This document shows positions 26,137 to 35,313 of a stretch of 64,000 nucleotides of DNA, piece after piece. The DNA comes from Flavobacterium lotistagni (GTDB lineage Bacteria; Bacteroidota; Bacteroidia; Flavobacteriales; Flavobacteriaceae): positions 1 through 64,000 of the forward strand of contig NZ_JAAJBU010000013.1 of NCBI RefSeq assembly GCF_011392125.1, given 5' to 3'. The notes beneath the pieces are model-generated. The model searched no databases. It saw nothing but the letters and a program-made list of their open reading frames with translations, and was not told where the DNA came from. A program made the translations under genes and the position numbers. Numbering within the stretch: position 1 is the first letter of the stretch; every line of letters starts with the position of its first letter.

Positions 26137-27411
26137 CTTTTGCAAAATGCCCTGTTTTAAAATCTGGCCGAAGTCGTACATGTCTTCGTAAGAGCAATAC
26201 AAAGGAACCGGCGCTAGTCGGATTACGTTAGGTTCACGCCAATCGGTAATCACGCCATTGCTCATCAGGTAATCGAATAAGGTTCGGCCTTCACCGTGCA
26301 GGAATACTGACAACTGCGAAGCGCGCTGGGATTGGTCTTGCGGAGTAATGATTTCGAACGTACTATCTACTTCTTTGTCGATTTCGTGCAGAACAAATTC
26401 GAGGTAAGCTGTAATCTGGTTGCGTTTGGTAATTAAAGCGTCCATCCCGACTTCGGAAAACATTTCTACCGAAGCCAAATAAGGCGCGAGCGAGAGAATC
26501 GGCAAATTGCTCACTTGCCAACCATCGGCTCCATGAACCGGATCGAAAGCTGGTTCCATCTTGAAACGACGCTCTTTGTTGTGGCCCCACCAACCGGCAA
26601 ATCTCGGCAAGTTGGAATCGTTGTGGTGCTTCTCGTGGATGAAACAACCCGAAGCATTGCCCGGCCCTGAATTCATGTATTTATAACTACACCAACAAGC
26701 AAAGTCAACGTTCCAATCGTGCAGTTCGAGTTGGATGTTTCCGGCAGCGTGCGCCAAATCCCAACCGACTTTTGCGCCTGCCTTGTGTCCGGCTTCGGTA
26801 ATGGTTTTGATGTCGAAAACTTGTCCGGTGTAATAGTTCACTCCGCCAATTAAGACTAAGGCAAGTTCGTCTCCGACTTCTTCAATCTTGGCGAGAATGT
26901 CTTCTAAGCGGATGTTGTGTTCGCCGTCGCGGCGTTTGACCTCGACAATCGCATCTTCGGTTTTGTAGCCGTGGAAATGCACTTGGCTCTGGAACATGTA
27001 TTGGTCAGATGGAAATGCTTTTTCTTCGCAGAGGATTTTATAGCGCGTTTTCGTTGGGCGATAAAACGATACCATGAGCAAATGCAAATTGACCGTAAGG
27101 GTGTTCATCACAGTCACTTCCGATGGCTTCGCGCCTACAATTTTACTCAGTGGTGCAGCGAAACGTTCATGATAATCCCACCAGGGTTTGTTGGCATAAA
27201 AATGGCCTTCAACAGCAAGGTTGGCCCAGTCGTTCATGACTTCATCGACGTATTTTTTGGTTCTTTTGGGTTGCAACCCGAGCGAGTTTCCGGTGAAATA
27301 AATCACATTTTTGCCGTTGTGCTGCGGAAAGATAAATTCGTCACGGTAGGCACGTAAAGCGTCTTGCCCATCGAGTTGTTGCGCAAATTCTCTAGTGTTC
27401 TGAAAAGTCAT
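26116..27411 (-). CDS. kynU: Kynureninase
   Basis: PLP enzyme cleaving kynurenine or 3-hydroxykynurenine to (3-hydroxy)anthranilate and alanine. The length of 431 residues is normal. FTGNSLGLQPK near the N terminus, the cofactor aspartate in VGWDLAHAAGN and the Schiff-base lysine in CWCSYKYMNSGPG are all present. The ATG at 27411 gives MTFQNTREF; an in-frame start at 27444 adds eleven residues without support. Together with kmo (20016-21356), it gives two steps of tryptophan degradation, although two unrelated genes and amt lie between them. Its stop is inside the coding end of the convergent gene at 24325. Confidence 0.95.
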   Translation of the reverse strand: MTFQNTREFAQQLDGQDALRAYRDEFIFPQHNGKNVIYFTGNSLGLQPKRTKKYVDEVMNDWANLAVEGHFYANKPWWDYHERFAAPLSKIVGAKPSEVTVMNTLTVNLHLLMVSFYRPTKTRYKILCEEKAFPSDQYMFQSQVHFHGYKTEDAIVEVKRRDGEHNIRLEDILAKIEEVGDELALVLIGGVNYYTGQVFDIKTITEAGHKAGAKVGWDLAHAAGNIQLELHDWNVDFACWCSYKYMNSGPGNASGCFIHEKHHNDSNLPRFAGWWGHNKERRFKMEPAFDPVHGADGWQVSNLPILSLAPYLASVEMFSEVGMDALITKRNQITAYLEFVLHEIDKEVDSTFEIITPQDQSQRASQLSVFLHGEGRTLFDYLMSNGVITDWREPNVIRLAPVPLYCSYEDMYDFGQILKQGILQKLNLNSL

Positions 27412-27511
27412 GATGCATTTTTTTAAGGTGCGTAAAAATAACAAAAAATAACTACGAAGGTTTGCCGTTGTGTTTTGAAAATATTTACTTTTAAATCCTA
27501 AACCGATTCTT

Positions 27512-28243
27512 ATGAGAAATTATGCCAATACACTAATTATTGCACTGGCCGTTGTGGTGGCCGCTTTTTTATTCTCTGATGCCTTCCGGAACCGCAACCA
27601 AAGTGCCGACACGATCAGCGTAACAGGGCTCGGAAAAAAAGATTTCGTTTCCGATTTGATTGTTTGGAGTGGCTCGTTTTCCAAGAAAAGTATGATTTTG
27701 AAAGACGCTTATGCCGCACTGGATGCCGACCGAGAAAAAATCAAGAGTTACTTGCTTTCTAAAGGTATTCAGCAGAATGAGATTGTATTCTCTGCGGTGA
27801 ATTTCAACAAAGATTTTGACTACATCTACAACGAAAACGGCTCGACCAAGCAGCAGATTTTCACCGGTTTCAACTTAACGCAAACCGTGACGATACAATC
27901 TACACAAGTGAACATGATAGAAGACATTTCACGACAGTCGAGCGAACTCATTAATTCAGGCGTAGAATTTTACTCCAACCCGCCCGAATATTATTATACC
28001 AAGCTGGCCGAACTCAAAATCAAAATGATTGCCGAAGCGACCAAAGATGCGCGCACGCGGGCCCAAAGTATCGCCGAAAATGCCGGAGCCGGTTTAGGGA
28101 ATTTAAAAAAATCGGATATGGGCGTTTTCCAGATTACCGGGCAAAACTCTTCGGAGGATTTTTCTTATGGCGGTTCGTTCAATACAATGTCGAAAAACAA
28201 GACGGCGAATATTACGGTAAAGTTGGTTTATCAGGTGGATTAG
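27512..28243 (+). CDS. SIMPL-domain (DUF541) periplasmic protein
   Basis: A 243-residue protein with an N-terminal membrane anchor or signal (ANTLIIALAVVVAAFLFSDAF) and a SIMPL/DUF541 domain from about residue 35. The family hallmarks are DTISVTGLGKKDFVSDLIVW and the helix DARTRAQSIAENAGAGLGNL near the C terminus. Members are linked to oxidative-stress tolerance or outer-membrane complexes, without a known enzymatic activity. It is divergent from kynU with 100 bases between the start codons. Confidence 0.87.
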   Translation: MRNYANTLIIALAVVVAAFLFSDAFRNRNQSADTISVTGLGKKDFVSDLIVWSGSFSKKSMILKDAYAALDADREKIKSYLLSKGIQQNEIVFSAVNFNKDFDYIYNENGSTKQQIFTGFNLTQTVTIQSTQVNMIEDISRQSSELINSGVEFYSNPPEYYYTKLAELKIKMIAEATKDARTRAQSIAENAGAGLGNLKKSDMGVFQITGQNSSEDFSYGGSFNTMSKNKTANITVKLVYQVD

Positions 28244-28267
28244 ATTGGTTGAGCTGTCAGCCCAAAT

Positions 28268-28391
28268 GCGTGAGATTTAGCTTCGCTCAGTTCGGCTTCG
28301 CCTCGAGTGAGATTAAGAGGAGCAAGCCCAGTGGGCTTCAGGCATAAAGGAGTTCAAATAAGAAGCATAATGTTGAGGTTGAGTTGTGACT
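28268..28391 (+). repeat. Head-duplicating module inserted 5' of a type-2 element
   Basis: Starts GCGTGAGATTTAGCTTCGC and runs through GAGTGAGATTAAGAGGAG to AATGTTGAGGTTG. It contains the hairpin AGCCC-AGT-GGGCT. The module is 124 bases, the same length as the copy at 47446-47569, and is followed at once by a full type-2 element whose head (GCGTGAGGGAT) repeats the module's own head. Confidence 0.75.
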
Positions 28392-28503
28392 GCGTGAGGG
28401 ATAAAAGTGAAAAGCCCGCAGCCCAGCGAGGACTTGCAACGAATAGCCCGACGGCGACCAATGGATTAAAATCGAAACGGAGAGTTCATCCGCCGGCACG
28501 CCC
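28392..28503 (+). repeat. Type-2 structured element, copy at 28.4 kb
   Basis: GCGTGAGGGAT at the start, GGCACGCCC at the end. Outer stem GCGTG/CACGC, second stem GGG/CCC around the hairpin that contains AGCCCGCAGCCCAGCGAGGAC, third stem CGGCG/CGCCG with a long variable loop. It lies between the convergent SIMPL and queA genes. Confidence 0.75.
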
Positions 28504-28509
28504 AAAAAC

Positions 28510-28575
28510 AAACACAGATTGCACAGATTATCACAGATATAGGAATCCGTGAAAATTAGTGTCATCCGTGTTAAC
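28510..28575. repeat. CACAGATT-type inverted repeat
   Basis: AACACAGATT units followed by complementary ATCCGTGTT units fold into a long imperfect hairpin. The same sequence family occurs at 50566-50623 between the two metH genes. It has no coding potential. Confidence 0.6.
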
Positions 28576-28612
28576 AAAAAAAATCCCGCCAGTAATTGAC
28601 GGGATTTTTTTT
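28576..28612. terminator. Bidirectional intrinsic terminator
   Basis: AAATCCCG and CGGGATTT arms flanked by A8 on one side and T8 on the other, between convergent genes (SIMPL on +, queA on -). The stem is AATCCCGCC pairing imperfectly with GACGGGATT. Confidence 0.85.
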
Positions 28613-28629
28613 ATCGATATGCATTTCGG

Positions 28630-29679
28630 TTACAGGATGAGCATCGCGTCGCCGTAGGAATAGAAACGGTAACCTTCCTTGATGGCTTCGTCGTAAGCTT
28701 TTTTCATCAGGTCGTGGCCGCAAAACGCAGAAACCATCATCAGCAAAGTGGATTTTGGCGTGTGAAAATTCGTGATCATGCAGTTCGGCACACTGAAATC
28801 GTACGGCGGGAAAATGAACTTGTTGGTCCAGCCTTCGTACGGATTCAGGGTTTTGGCAGACGAAACAGAACTTTCAATAGCGCGCATCGACGTGGTTCCG
28901 ACGGCGCAAACTTTTTTCTTTTTGGCTTTGGCCGCGTTCACGATATCGCAGGCTTCTTGGGTAATGATGAGTTCCTCCGAATCCATTTTGTGTTTCGATA
29001 AATCTTCTACTTCCACCGGATTAAAGGTTCCCAAACCGACATGCAAAGTGACTTCGGCGAAATTCACGCCTTTGATTTCCAATCGTTTTAGCAAGTGTTT
29101 AGAGAAATGCAAACCGGCAGTGGGCGCGGCTACGGCTCCTTCGTTTTTGGCATAAATGGTTTGGTAACGCTCGGCATCTTCTGGAGTGACTTCGCGGTTG
29201 ATGTATTTCGGAATCGGAGTTTCACCGAGTTCTTTGAGTTTGTATCTGAATTCGTCGTACGAACCGTCGTAAAGGAAACGCAAGGTTCTACCGCGCGAAG
29301 TGGTATTATCAATTACCTCAGCCACCAATGAATCGTCATCGCCGAAATAAAGTTTGTTCCCGATACGGATTTTTCTAGCCGGATCTACCAAAACATCCCA
29401 AAGGCGTTGCTCTGAGTTAAGTTCGCGGAGCAAAAACACTTCGATGCGCGCACCGGTTTTTTCCTTGTTGCCATAAAGACGCGCCGGGAATACTTTGGTG
29501 TTGTTGAGCACTAGTACATCGCCATCACCAAAATAATCGATTAAGTCTTTAAACATTCTGTGCTCGATGGTTTTTTTCTCGCGGTTGATGACCATCAAAC
29601 GGGATTCATCACGGTTCTCGGTTGGAAATTCAGCCAGTAGTTCTTTGGGCAAATTGAAGTTGAAGTGCGATAGTTTCAT
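28630..29679 (-). CDS. queA: tRNA preQ1(34) S-adenosylmethionine ribosyltransferase-isomerase
   Basis: A 349-residue enzyme transferring and isomerising the ribosyl group of SAM onto preQ1 in tRNA to make epoxyqueuosine. Characteristic motifs are [20 protein letters not shown] at the N terminus, [25 protein letters not shown] and the C-terminal [16 protein letters not shown]. The length matches the family. It has its own promoter and is downstream-bounded by a terminator. queE at 7771-8403 is the other queuosine gene in the window. Confidence 0.95.
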   Translation of the reverse strand: MKLSHFNFNLPKELLAEFPTENRDESRLMVINREKKTIEHRMFKDLIDYFGDGDVLVLNNTKVFPARLYGNKEKTGARIEVFLLRELNSEQRLWDVLVDPARKIRIGNKLYFGDDDSLVAEVIDNTTSRGRTLRFLYDGSYDEFRYKLKELGETPIPKYINREVTPEDAERYQTIYAKNEGAVAAPTAGLHFSKHLLKRLEIKGVNFAEVTLHVGLGTFNPVEVEDLSKHKMDSEELIITQEACDIVNAAKAKKKKVCAVGTTSMRAIESSVSSAKTLNPYEGWTNKFIFPPYDFSVPNCMITNFHTPKSTLLMMVSAFCGHDLMKKAYDEAIKEGYRFYSYGDAMLIL

Positions 29680-29709
29680 ACTCGGGCGTTAGTTTTTTTA
29701 TTTAGCCCG

Positions 29710-29741
29710 CAAATATACTATCGGCGCTAGGGCGAAGTCAA
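29710..29741 (-). promoter_or_regulatory. Promoter of queA
   Basis: On the minus strand TTG (29739-29741), 21-base spacer, TATATTTG (29710-29717), about 31 bases before the queA start. Both elements fit the Bacteroidota consensus. Confidence 0.65.
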
Positions 29742-29762
29742 GCGTTTTGGGTTTTATTTTTT

Positions 29763-29797
29763 AGTACCTGAGTGCCTGAGTACCTGAGTGCCTGAGT
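29763..29797. repeat. Short tandem repeat (CCTGAGTNC units)
   Basis: Four units of CCTGAGTGC/CCTGAGTA end exactly at the stop codon of aroA (29798). It is low-complexity DNA of the kind found in other gaps of this window; no function is visible. Confidence 0.65.
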
Positions 29798-31048
29798 TTA
29801 TTGGGATGACGAGATTTGAAATCCGATTTTTTGTAGGTCGTTCCAGAAATTCGGGTAGGATTTACAAACGACTGTCGGATTCTCGATCTCTACAGGAACT
29901 TTCAACGCCAGCGGCGCAAAAGCCATAGCCATACGATGGTCGTTGTAAGTAGCAATTTTTTGATTGGGCTCGATAACTGTGGAAGCAGCTAAAGTCAGTG
30001 AATCGTCGGTAATGGTAACTTCAGCGCCGAGTTTAGTGAGTTCGTTTTGCAGAGCCTTCAAGCGGTCGGTTTCTTTGATTTTGAGCGTATGTAATCCGGT
30101 AAGTTGACAGCCAATGCCCAATCCGAAGCAAGTCACGGCGATGGTTTGCGCGAGATCGGGATGGTCTTTTAGTTGTTGGTTGATGGTTGTTGGTTGTTGG
30201 TGGGTTTTGGCCAGAATGATCGTGTTTTTGTCGAATTGGGTTTGCACTCCGAAACTTTGATAGATTTCGGTTAGAAATGAATCACCTTGTAGACTGTTTT
30301 GATGGAAACTCGAAAGTGTAAGTTGTGTTCCGGGTTTTGATAAGGCAACTATCGAATAGAAATAAGAAACGGAAGTCCAATCGGATTCTATTTTTATCGG
30401 TGGATGGTGGATGGTGGATGGCTGTTGTAGCGGAAAAACCTGAATCAGATTATTTTCAAAAATTGTTTGCACGCCGATTTGATTCAGCAATCTTAAAGTC
30501 ATTTGCAGATAAGGCGCGGAAGTGATTTCGCCTTCGAGTTGCAGCTCAAGTCCGTTTTCGAGTTGGGGCGCGATGAGCAATAATGCTGTAATGTATTGGC
30601 TGCTCACGTTGGCTGGAATGCTGAGCTGATTTCCGATGAGTTTTTTTCCTTTGATGCGCAGTGGCGGATATCCGACGTTCTCTTCGTAAGAAATATCAGC
30701 ACCGAGCGCCTTGAGTGCTGCTACCAAAATGCCAATCGGGCGCTGTTTCATTCTGGAAGAACCGGTAAGTACAACTTCACGATTTTCCTGCATCGCGAAG
30801 TAAGCCGTTAGAAAACGCATCGCTGTTCCGGCATGATGAATATCGATAACGGAATCTTTGGCCGAAAGCGCCTTTTTCATCAGTAGCGAATCTTCTGAAT
30901 CGGAAATGTTTTCGAGTGGCAATTGCGGATACAAAGCTTGCAACAACAACAATCGATTGGTTTCAGACTTACTGCCACCAATGAAAATACGCGCCTGAAC
31001 AATTTCGGCTACATGTTCTAACTTGATATCGGCTGAAGTTTCGCCCAA
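29798..31048 (-). CDS. aroA: 3-phosphoshikimate 1-carboxyvinyltransferase (EPSP synthase)
   Basis: Sixth shikimate-pathway enzyme: shikimate-3-phosphate plus PEP gives EPSP. A 416-residue protein with GGSKSETNRLLLLQ near the N terminus, HAGTAMRF (in place of the usual NSGTT-type loop), a catalytic Asp in DHPDLAQT and the C-terminal NDHRMAMAF. Two low-complexity stretches interrupt it: QQPSTIHHPPI and HQQPTTINQQL, translated from GTTGTTGGT/GGATGGTGG repeats. The start is a TTG 4 bases after the upstream MazG-like gene's stop; no ATG lies close to the conserved N terminus. Sequence between the motifs keeps frame, so the enzyme should be active. Confidence 0.92.
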   Translation of the reverse strand: MGETSADIKLEHVAEIVQARIFIGGSKSETNRLLLLQALYPQLPLENISDSEDSLLMKKALSAKDSVIDIHHAGTAMRFLTAYFAMQENREVVLTGSSRMKQRPIGILVAALKALGADISYEENVGYPPLRIKGKKLIGNQLSIPANVSSQYITALLLIAPQLENGLELQLEGEITSAPYLQMTLRLLNQIGVQTIFENNLIQVFPLQQPSTIHHPPIKIESDWTSVSYFYSIVALSKPGTQLTLSSFHQNSLQGDSFLTEIYQSFGVQTQFDKNTIILAKTHQQPTTINQQLKDHPDLAQTIAVTCFGLGIGCQLTGLHTLKIKETDRLKALQNELTKLGAEVTITDDSLTLAASTVIEPNQKIATYNDHRMAMAFAPLALKVPVEIENPTVVCKSYPNFWNDLQKIGFQISSSQ

Positions 31049-31051
31049 AAC

Positions 31052-31378
31052 TTATTTCAGTTTCTCGTTGTTGTGATGACGGTCGTGGTCGCGACCTGTT
31101 TTGATATCCATTTTCTTGTCGAAAGCCGCTTGCAAATCGATTCCGGTTTGGTTGGCCAAGCACAAAACTACAAAAACCACATCGGCCAATTCTTCTCCTA
31201 AATCTTTGTTCTTGTCAGATTCTTTTTCAGATTGTTCGCCATAACGACGCGCGATGATGCGGGCTACTTCGCCGACTTCTTCGGTGAGTTGCGCCATATT
31301 GGTGAGTTCGTTAAAATAGCGCACACCGTGGTTTTTAATCCAATTGTCTACTTCGAGTTGGGCGTTTTTGAGGTTCAT
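31052..31378 (-). CDS. MazG-like nucleotide pyrophosphohydrolase
   Basis: A 108-residue all-alpha NTP pyrophosphohydrolase of the MazG-like group. The metal-binding EEVGEVAR and the second motif LGEELADVVF show the ExxE...ExxD pattern. It probably hydrolyses non-canonical or excess nucleoside triphosphates to monophosphates. It lies between the third DUF3857 gene and aroA with 1- and 3-base gaps, so it is part of a five-gene transcript with unrelated functions. Confidence 0.88.
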   Translation of the reverse strand: MNLKNAQLEVDNWIKNHGVRYFNELTNMAQLTEEVGEVARIIARRYGEQSEKESDKNKDLGEELADVVFVVLCLANQTGIDLQAAFDKKMDIKTGRDHDRHHNNEKLK

Positions 31379-31379
31379 T

Positions 31380-33362
31380 TTATAGCTTTTTGAGGATGAT
31401 TTTTTCGTTTTGCTTTTCGATAGCTTTGTTATAAAATTCTTTCATTGCTTCATAAAAATCAGCCGATACCACCGAAGCGTTGTTCTCTAGTGATGCTAAA
31501 ATCTGAAGTTTGTTTTCCTGAGCTAAAACCTTATATGAAAAAAGCATCACATTCTCTGGAGTGGCAATGGTGACTGCTTTTGGCACCGATTCTATTTTAT
31601 AGCCTTGAGGTACATCGATAAAGATGTTGTACTTCTGGTGTTTGGGAAAGCCGAAATAGACCGGCAGTGTTCTTTTTTCTTCCTGAAACGGGTTTTTTGC
31701 CGTACTGAAAAATAACATCGGATCAACCAAGAGCTGGTCATTAGCTCGCTCTACCAAATTATCGGAGGCCAAATTAAAGGTTTCAACGATGGGCTTTGAG
31801 AAATCCGTCAATTTGTTTTCAACAGCATAACCCTCGATGGCAGCAACCTCAAAATGCACCGCCAAATCGTCCTGATACGCTTGAGCGTTCAAATTTCCGT
31901 ATTTTTCGCGAAACTGTAACGCCAAATAGTCGGAATGTTGCCTTCTAACTTTGGCGGTCACTTTCCCTGTTGCGTCGAGAACTGCCATCACATTGTTCGA
32001 TACTTTGGAAGCAGTCGATGGCGCTAAGTTTATTTCTATAGAACTCTGGTCTCCGCGAATCAGTCGCCCAACCCAATTTAAGGTTGACAAACGGAGTATT
32101 CCGGGTGCAGTATATTTGTTGGTCGCATCGAAAAGTACGGTCTTCCCATCGACATCAGCGGCAGCGACAACGTAATTAAAAACGGTCCGGTTGGGATATA
32201 CCGGAATCCCGTGGTCAATGGTGCTGAGCAATACGGGATTGGCATTGAGTCCGGCATAATTGAGCATCGAAACCAAAATAAAATTGATTTCTGCCACATT
32301 ACCGCTATTCTCGTGATAGGCTTTTTCTACTCCTTTTTCGGCTAAATAGCCATAAGTGCCGTCCCAATTCATCTTGTTTTGAACAAATTTGAAAACGGCT
32401 TTGGCTTTGGATGCTTCGGTAGAATCGTTATTTTTCAGTACCAATCTCAAATCCGACAAGAAATAGTCTTTTTTGCCGAGTTGCTGTCCGAAATCCTTGT
32501 CTTTGTAGATTACCCTTGCCACGTCTTCCCAAGTTTGGGTGAAAATCTTTTCGGGCACTTCGGGAAATCGCGTCTTTTCCAATTCATAGTCAACAGAAAT
32601 TCGATAGTTTTCTATGTTGTCAAGGTATTGCTCCTGCTTCAACGCCGGAACATTTTCTAATTTGTGAACGCTATTGACTTGCCTGTAGGACATATGCAGG
32701 CCTTGGTTGTTCTTGTCGTCATAGTTCTGATAACCTAACTCAACTTTGGCTTGAGTATCGACTTCTTGAAATCCGGAAAAAATCGGGTTATAAACAAAAA
32801 ACTCCGGAATTTCAGTTTTGTATTCGGCATATTTTACAGGAATGTCGTACTGAAAATTGAAAACCGGGTATTTCACCATATTGTCAGATTTTATGATATA
32901 ACGGAACTCAATTACCGAACCCACATTTACATTGGGCATCGTAATTCCGGCCTCATCCCAATATTTATTGACGTTTCTCTTGAAACTTCCTTCATTTTTC
33001 AGTTTGGTTTTCGCGATTTCATTGTTAACCAGATTATAAGTGATCGCTTCGGAGAAATTCAAGGCATCATCTCGAATGGACTCGTAACCAATGCGATACG
33101 GCATTTTGAAGTTGGCCCATTTCAACCCTTCTTTTTTGTAAATTTTAATCCGGTATTCGTAGATATGGTTTAGATAAAAACCCTGTTTCTCGTATATATA
33201 AACCGTTTTGGCTTTGGTGAATAGAATAGCGGCGGCGGCACTAGTGTCTGTTGGACAAACTTTTTCCTGTAGCTCTTTGATTGAAACTTTTCCCAACTCT
33301 AATTTTTGGGCGTGGAGTTGATAAAACCCAATGAATATAAAAAGAAAGATTGCTTTATTCAT
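31380..33362 (-). CDS. DUF3857/transglutaminase-like protein, catalytic residues lost (paralogue 3)
   Basis: A roughly 660-residue exported protein with a signal peptide (MNKAIFLFIFIGFYQLHAQ), an N-terminal DUF3857 domain and a transglutaminase-like core. At the position of the catalytic cysteine it has GNVAEIN, and where the histidine should be it has FNYVVAA; FDATN keeps the third aspartate. The protease or transglutaminase chemistry is therefore probably lost and a binding role is likelier. The ATG at 33362 is preferred over an in-frame TTG at 33371. It is 10 bases downstream of paralogue 2. Confidence 0.87.
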   Translation of the reverse strand: MNKAIFLFIFIGFYQLHAQKLELGKVSIKELQEKVCPTDTSAAAAILFTKAKTVYIYEKQGFYLNHIYEYRIKIYKKEGLKWANFKMPYRIGYESIRDDALNFSEAITYNLVNNEIAKTKLKNEGSFKRNVNKYWDEAGITMPNVNVGSVIEFRYIIKSDNMVKYPVFNFQYDIPVKYAEYKTEIPEFFVYNPIFSGFQEVDTQAKVELGYQNYDDKNNQGLHMSYRQVNSVHKLENVPALKQEQYLDNIENYRISVDYELEKTRFPEVPEKIFTQTWEDVARVIYKDKDFGQQLGKKDYFLSDLRLVLKNNDSTEASKAKAVFKFVQNKMNWDGTYGYLAEKGVEKAYHENSGNVAEINFILVSMLNYAGLNANPVLLSTIDHGIPVYPNRTVFNYVVAAADVDGKTVLFDATNKYTAPGILRLSTLNWVGRLIRGDQSSIEINLAPSTASKVSNNVMAVLDATGKVTAKVRRQHSDYLALQFREKYGNLNAQAYQDDLAVHFEVAAIEGYAVENKLTDFSKPIVETFNLASDNLVERANDQLLVDPMLFFSTAKNPFQEEKRTLPVYFGFPKHQKYNIFIDVPQGYKIESVPKAVTIATPENVMLFSYKVLAQENKLQILASLENNASVVSADFYEAMKEFYNKAIEKQNEKIILKKL

Positions 33363-33372
33363 CTTTGTCAAA

Positions 33373-35310
33373 TTACTGCTTGACTAAAACGACTTTTTCG
33401 TTTTCCTTGTCGACTACTTTCTGATAAAAATCTTTAACCACTTCATAGAAATCTGACGCAACTAAGGGTTTATAAATATCCATAAGCACCGAAACTTGAA
33501 TTTGGTTTTGATTGGCCACAATCATGTATTTAAAATCGCCGATATCGTCTCCGGTAATCATGTTAACAGGCTGCGGCAGGCTCTCAACAGCATAACCCTC
33601 AGGAAGGGTAACGTTAATATTGTATTTTTTCTGGAACGGATAGTTGAAATCAATAGGGTATTCTCTGGTTTCTTGTTTGAACGGATTTTCTTTCAAGCCC
33701 AAGAAAAGTAAAGGAGAGAAATATATTTTTCCGTCGATGAGCTCGGCACTGTTGCTGTCTTTAAAACTATATGTTTCCATAATGGGTTTGGTATTGTCCA
33801 GCAAATTCTCGCGTTTGTAATCATCTACCTCAATAGCTTTGTATTTGTTTTCGAGTGTTTCAAGATACACTTCATCGTTAACGCTCTTGTTATTTTGACG
33901 GTACACCAATGCTTCGTGGCAGGCCAATTGACACCTAATTTTTCCGTTGGCAGTGGCATCTGGGTTTATCGACACGCTCATATTTACGGCCTCTTTAGCA
34001 AGTGTTTTAGGAAACAAGTCAATATCGGTAGAGCTGCCTTCCTTACGAATCAATCTTCCTGTCCAGTTGAGATCCCTTAGTGGCAAAATATTAGGTTCCG
34101 AGAATTGTTCTGTAGCATCGAGCAGGATTAAATCTTCAGTGATTTCAACTGCAGCGATTACGTAATTAAATGCCGTTCGGCTCGGAAACAGCACCACACC
34201 ATTCGATTGCGTACTCAACAATACCGGATTGGCATCGATTCCGGCCGATCGCAACATGGCGACGAGCATTAAATTGATCTCGGCCGCATTGCCAAGTTGA
34301 TTTTTGTAGGCCGCTTTCACGCCGTCATCGCACAGATAACTTTCGTATCCGTTCCATTTTACTTTCGATTTCACGAAATTTAAAATTGCGGCAATTTTAT
34401 CGTCTCGTTTCTCTAAACCTTTAAGAATCGGAGCCAACTCGTCTTCGAAATATCCTTTTTTGTTGAGCTCCAATCCGAAATCGTCCATTTTGTATATTTC
34501 GTTGGTGATGTTGTCCCAATTGGTCGAAATACTCTTCAACAATACCCGTGGGATATCGATTGTGGCCAGTTCATGAGAGACGCTCGAAACGTAATTGTTG
34601 ATGTTATTCACATAAGCTTCCTTTTTGATGGCTGGAAAATTCTCGGCAACGTAGGTCGTCACATTGTCGTAAAAACCCAAATTGTTGTTGATTTTCTCGT
34701 CGGTCACTTTGGGAAATAAATAGCCTTTTTGACTTTTTTTATAAACAAAGTACTGAGGGATATAAGTTTTATACTGGCAATAATTCATCGGAATGGTCGT
34801 CTGGAAATCCCATCGTCTTGGAATACTGTAACCGATCGATTTGATGATGTAGCTATACTCGATGATTGAACCTTCTTTAACGTTGGGCAAAGTGATTTTC
34901 TTTCGGCTGAAAAACTTATTGATTTTCTCCTCAAACTGGCCGTCGCTCTTTAATTTAGACTTTACGATTTTACCATCGACGAGGTTATAGGTCACTGCGT
35001 CACTGAAATAAATATTCTCGGTGTTACCCAACTTATAAAAAGCCACTTCTTGGTTGGCCCACTGAAAGCCTTCTTTTTTGTATATTTTAATTTTGGTCTT
35101 TACTTCGGTTACGCTGATGTAGCCATTCTCATCTCGGGTTCGGCTCTCGCCTATTTTAAAAAGGATTGCCGCAGGCGCTGCCGGATCTCTTGGGTGTTCT
35201 TTTTCTTCGAGTTCGGCAATAGTCACTTTACCCAAATCCATTTTTTGGGCTTGAAACGCAATTGTAAATAATAGGAATGGGAGCGAAAAAAACAACTGTC
35301 TGGTTTTCAT
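33373..35310 (-). CDS. DUF3857/transglutaminase-like protein, catalytic residues lost (paralogue 2)
   Basis: A 645-residue exported protein with signal peptide (MKTRQLFFSLPFLLFTIAFQAQ), DUF3857 domain and transglutaminase-like core. The catalytic cysteine position reads GNAAEINLML and the histidine position FNYVIAAV; the aspartate survives in LLDATEQ. Its opening (KMDLGKVTIAELEEKE) closely parallels paralogue 3 (KLELGKVSIKELQEKV), so these two arose by a recent tandem duplication. The gap to paralogue 1 is 3 bases. Confidence 0.87.
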   Translation of the reverse strand: MKTRQLFFSLPFLLFTIAFQAQKMDLGKVTIAELEEKEHPRDPAAPAAILFKIGESRTRDENGYISVTEVKTKIKIYKKEGFQWANQEVAFYKLGNTENIYFSDAVTYNLVDGKIVKSKLKSDGQFEEKINKFFSRKKITLPNVKEGSIIEYSYIIKSIGYSIPRRWDFQTTIPMNYCQYKTYIPQYFVYKKSQKGYLFPKVTDEKINNNLGFYDNVTTYVAENFPAIKKEAYVNNINNYVSSVSHELATIDIPRVLLKSISTNWDNITNEIYKMDDFGLELNKKGYFEDELAPILKGLEKRDDKIAAILNFVKSKVKWNGYESYLCDDGVKAAYKNQLGNAAEINLMLVAMLRSAGIDANPVLLSTQSNGVVLFPSRTAFNYVIAAVEITEDLILLDATEQFSEPNILPLRDLNWTGRLIRKEGSSTDIDLFPKTLAKEAVNMSVSINPDATANGKIRCQLACHEALVYRQNNKSVNDEVYLETLENKYKAIEVDDYKRENLLDNTKPIMETYSFKDSNSAELIDGKIYFSPLLFLGLKENPFKQETREYPIDFNYPFQKKYNINVTLPEGYAVESLPQPVNMITGDDIGDFKYMIVANQNQIQVSVLMDIYKPLVASDFYEVVKDFYQKVVDKENEKVVLVKQ

Positions 35311-35313
35311 GGG

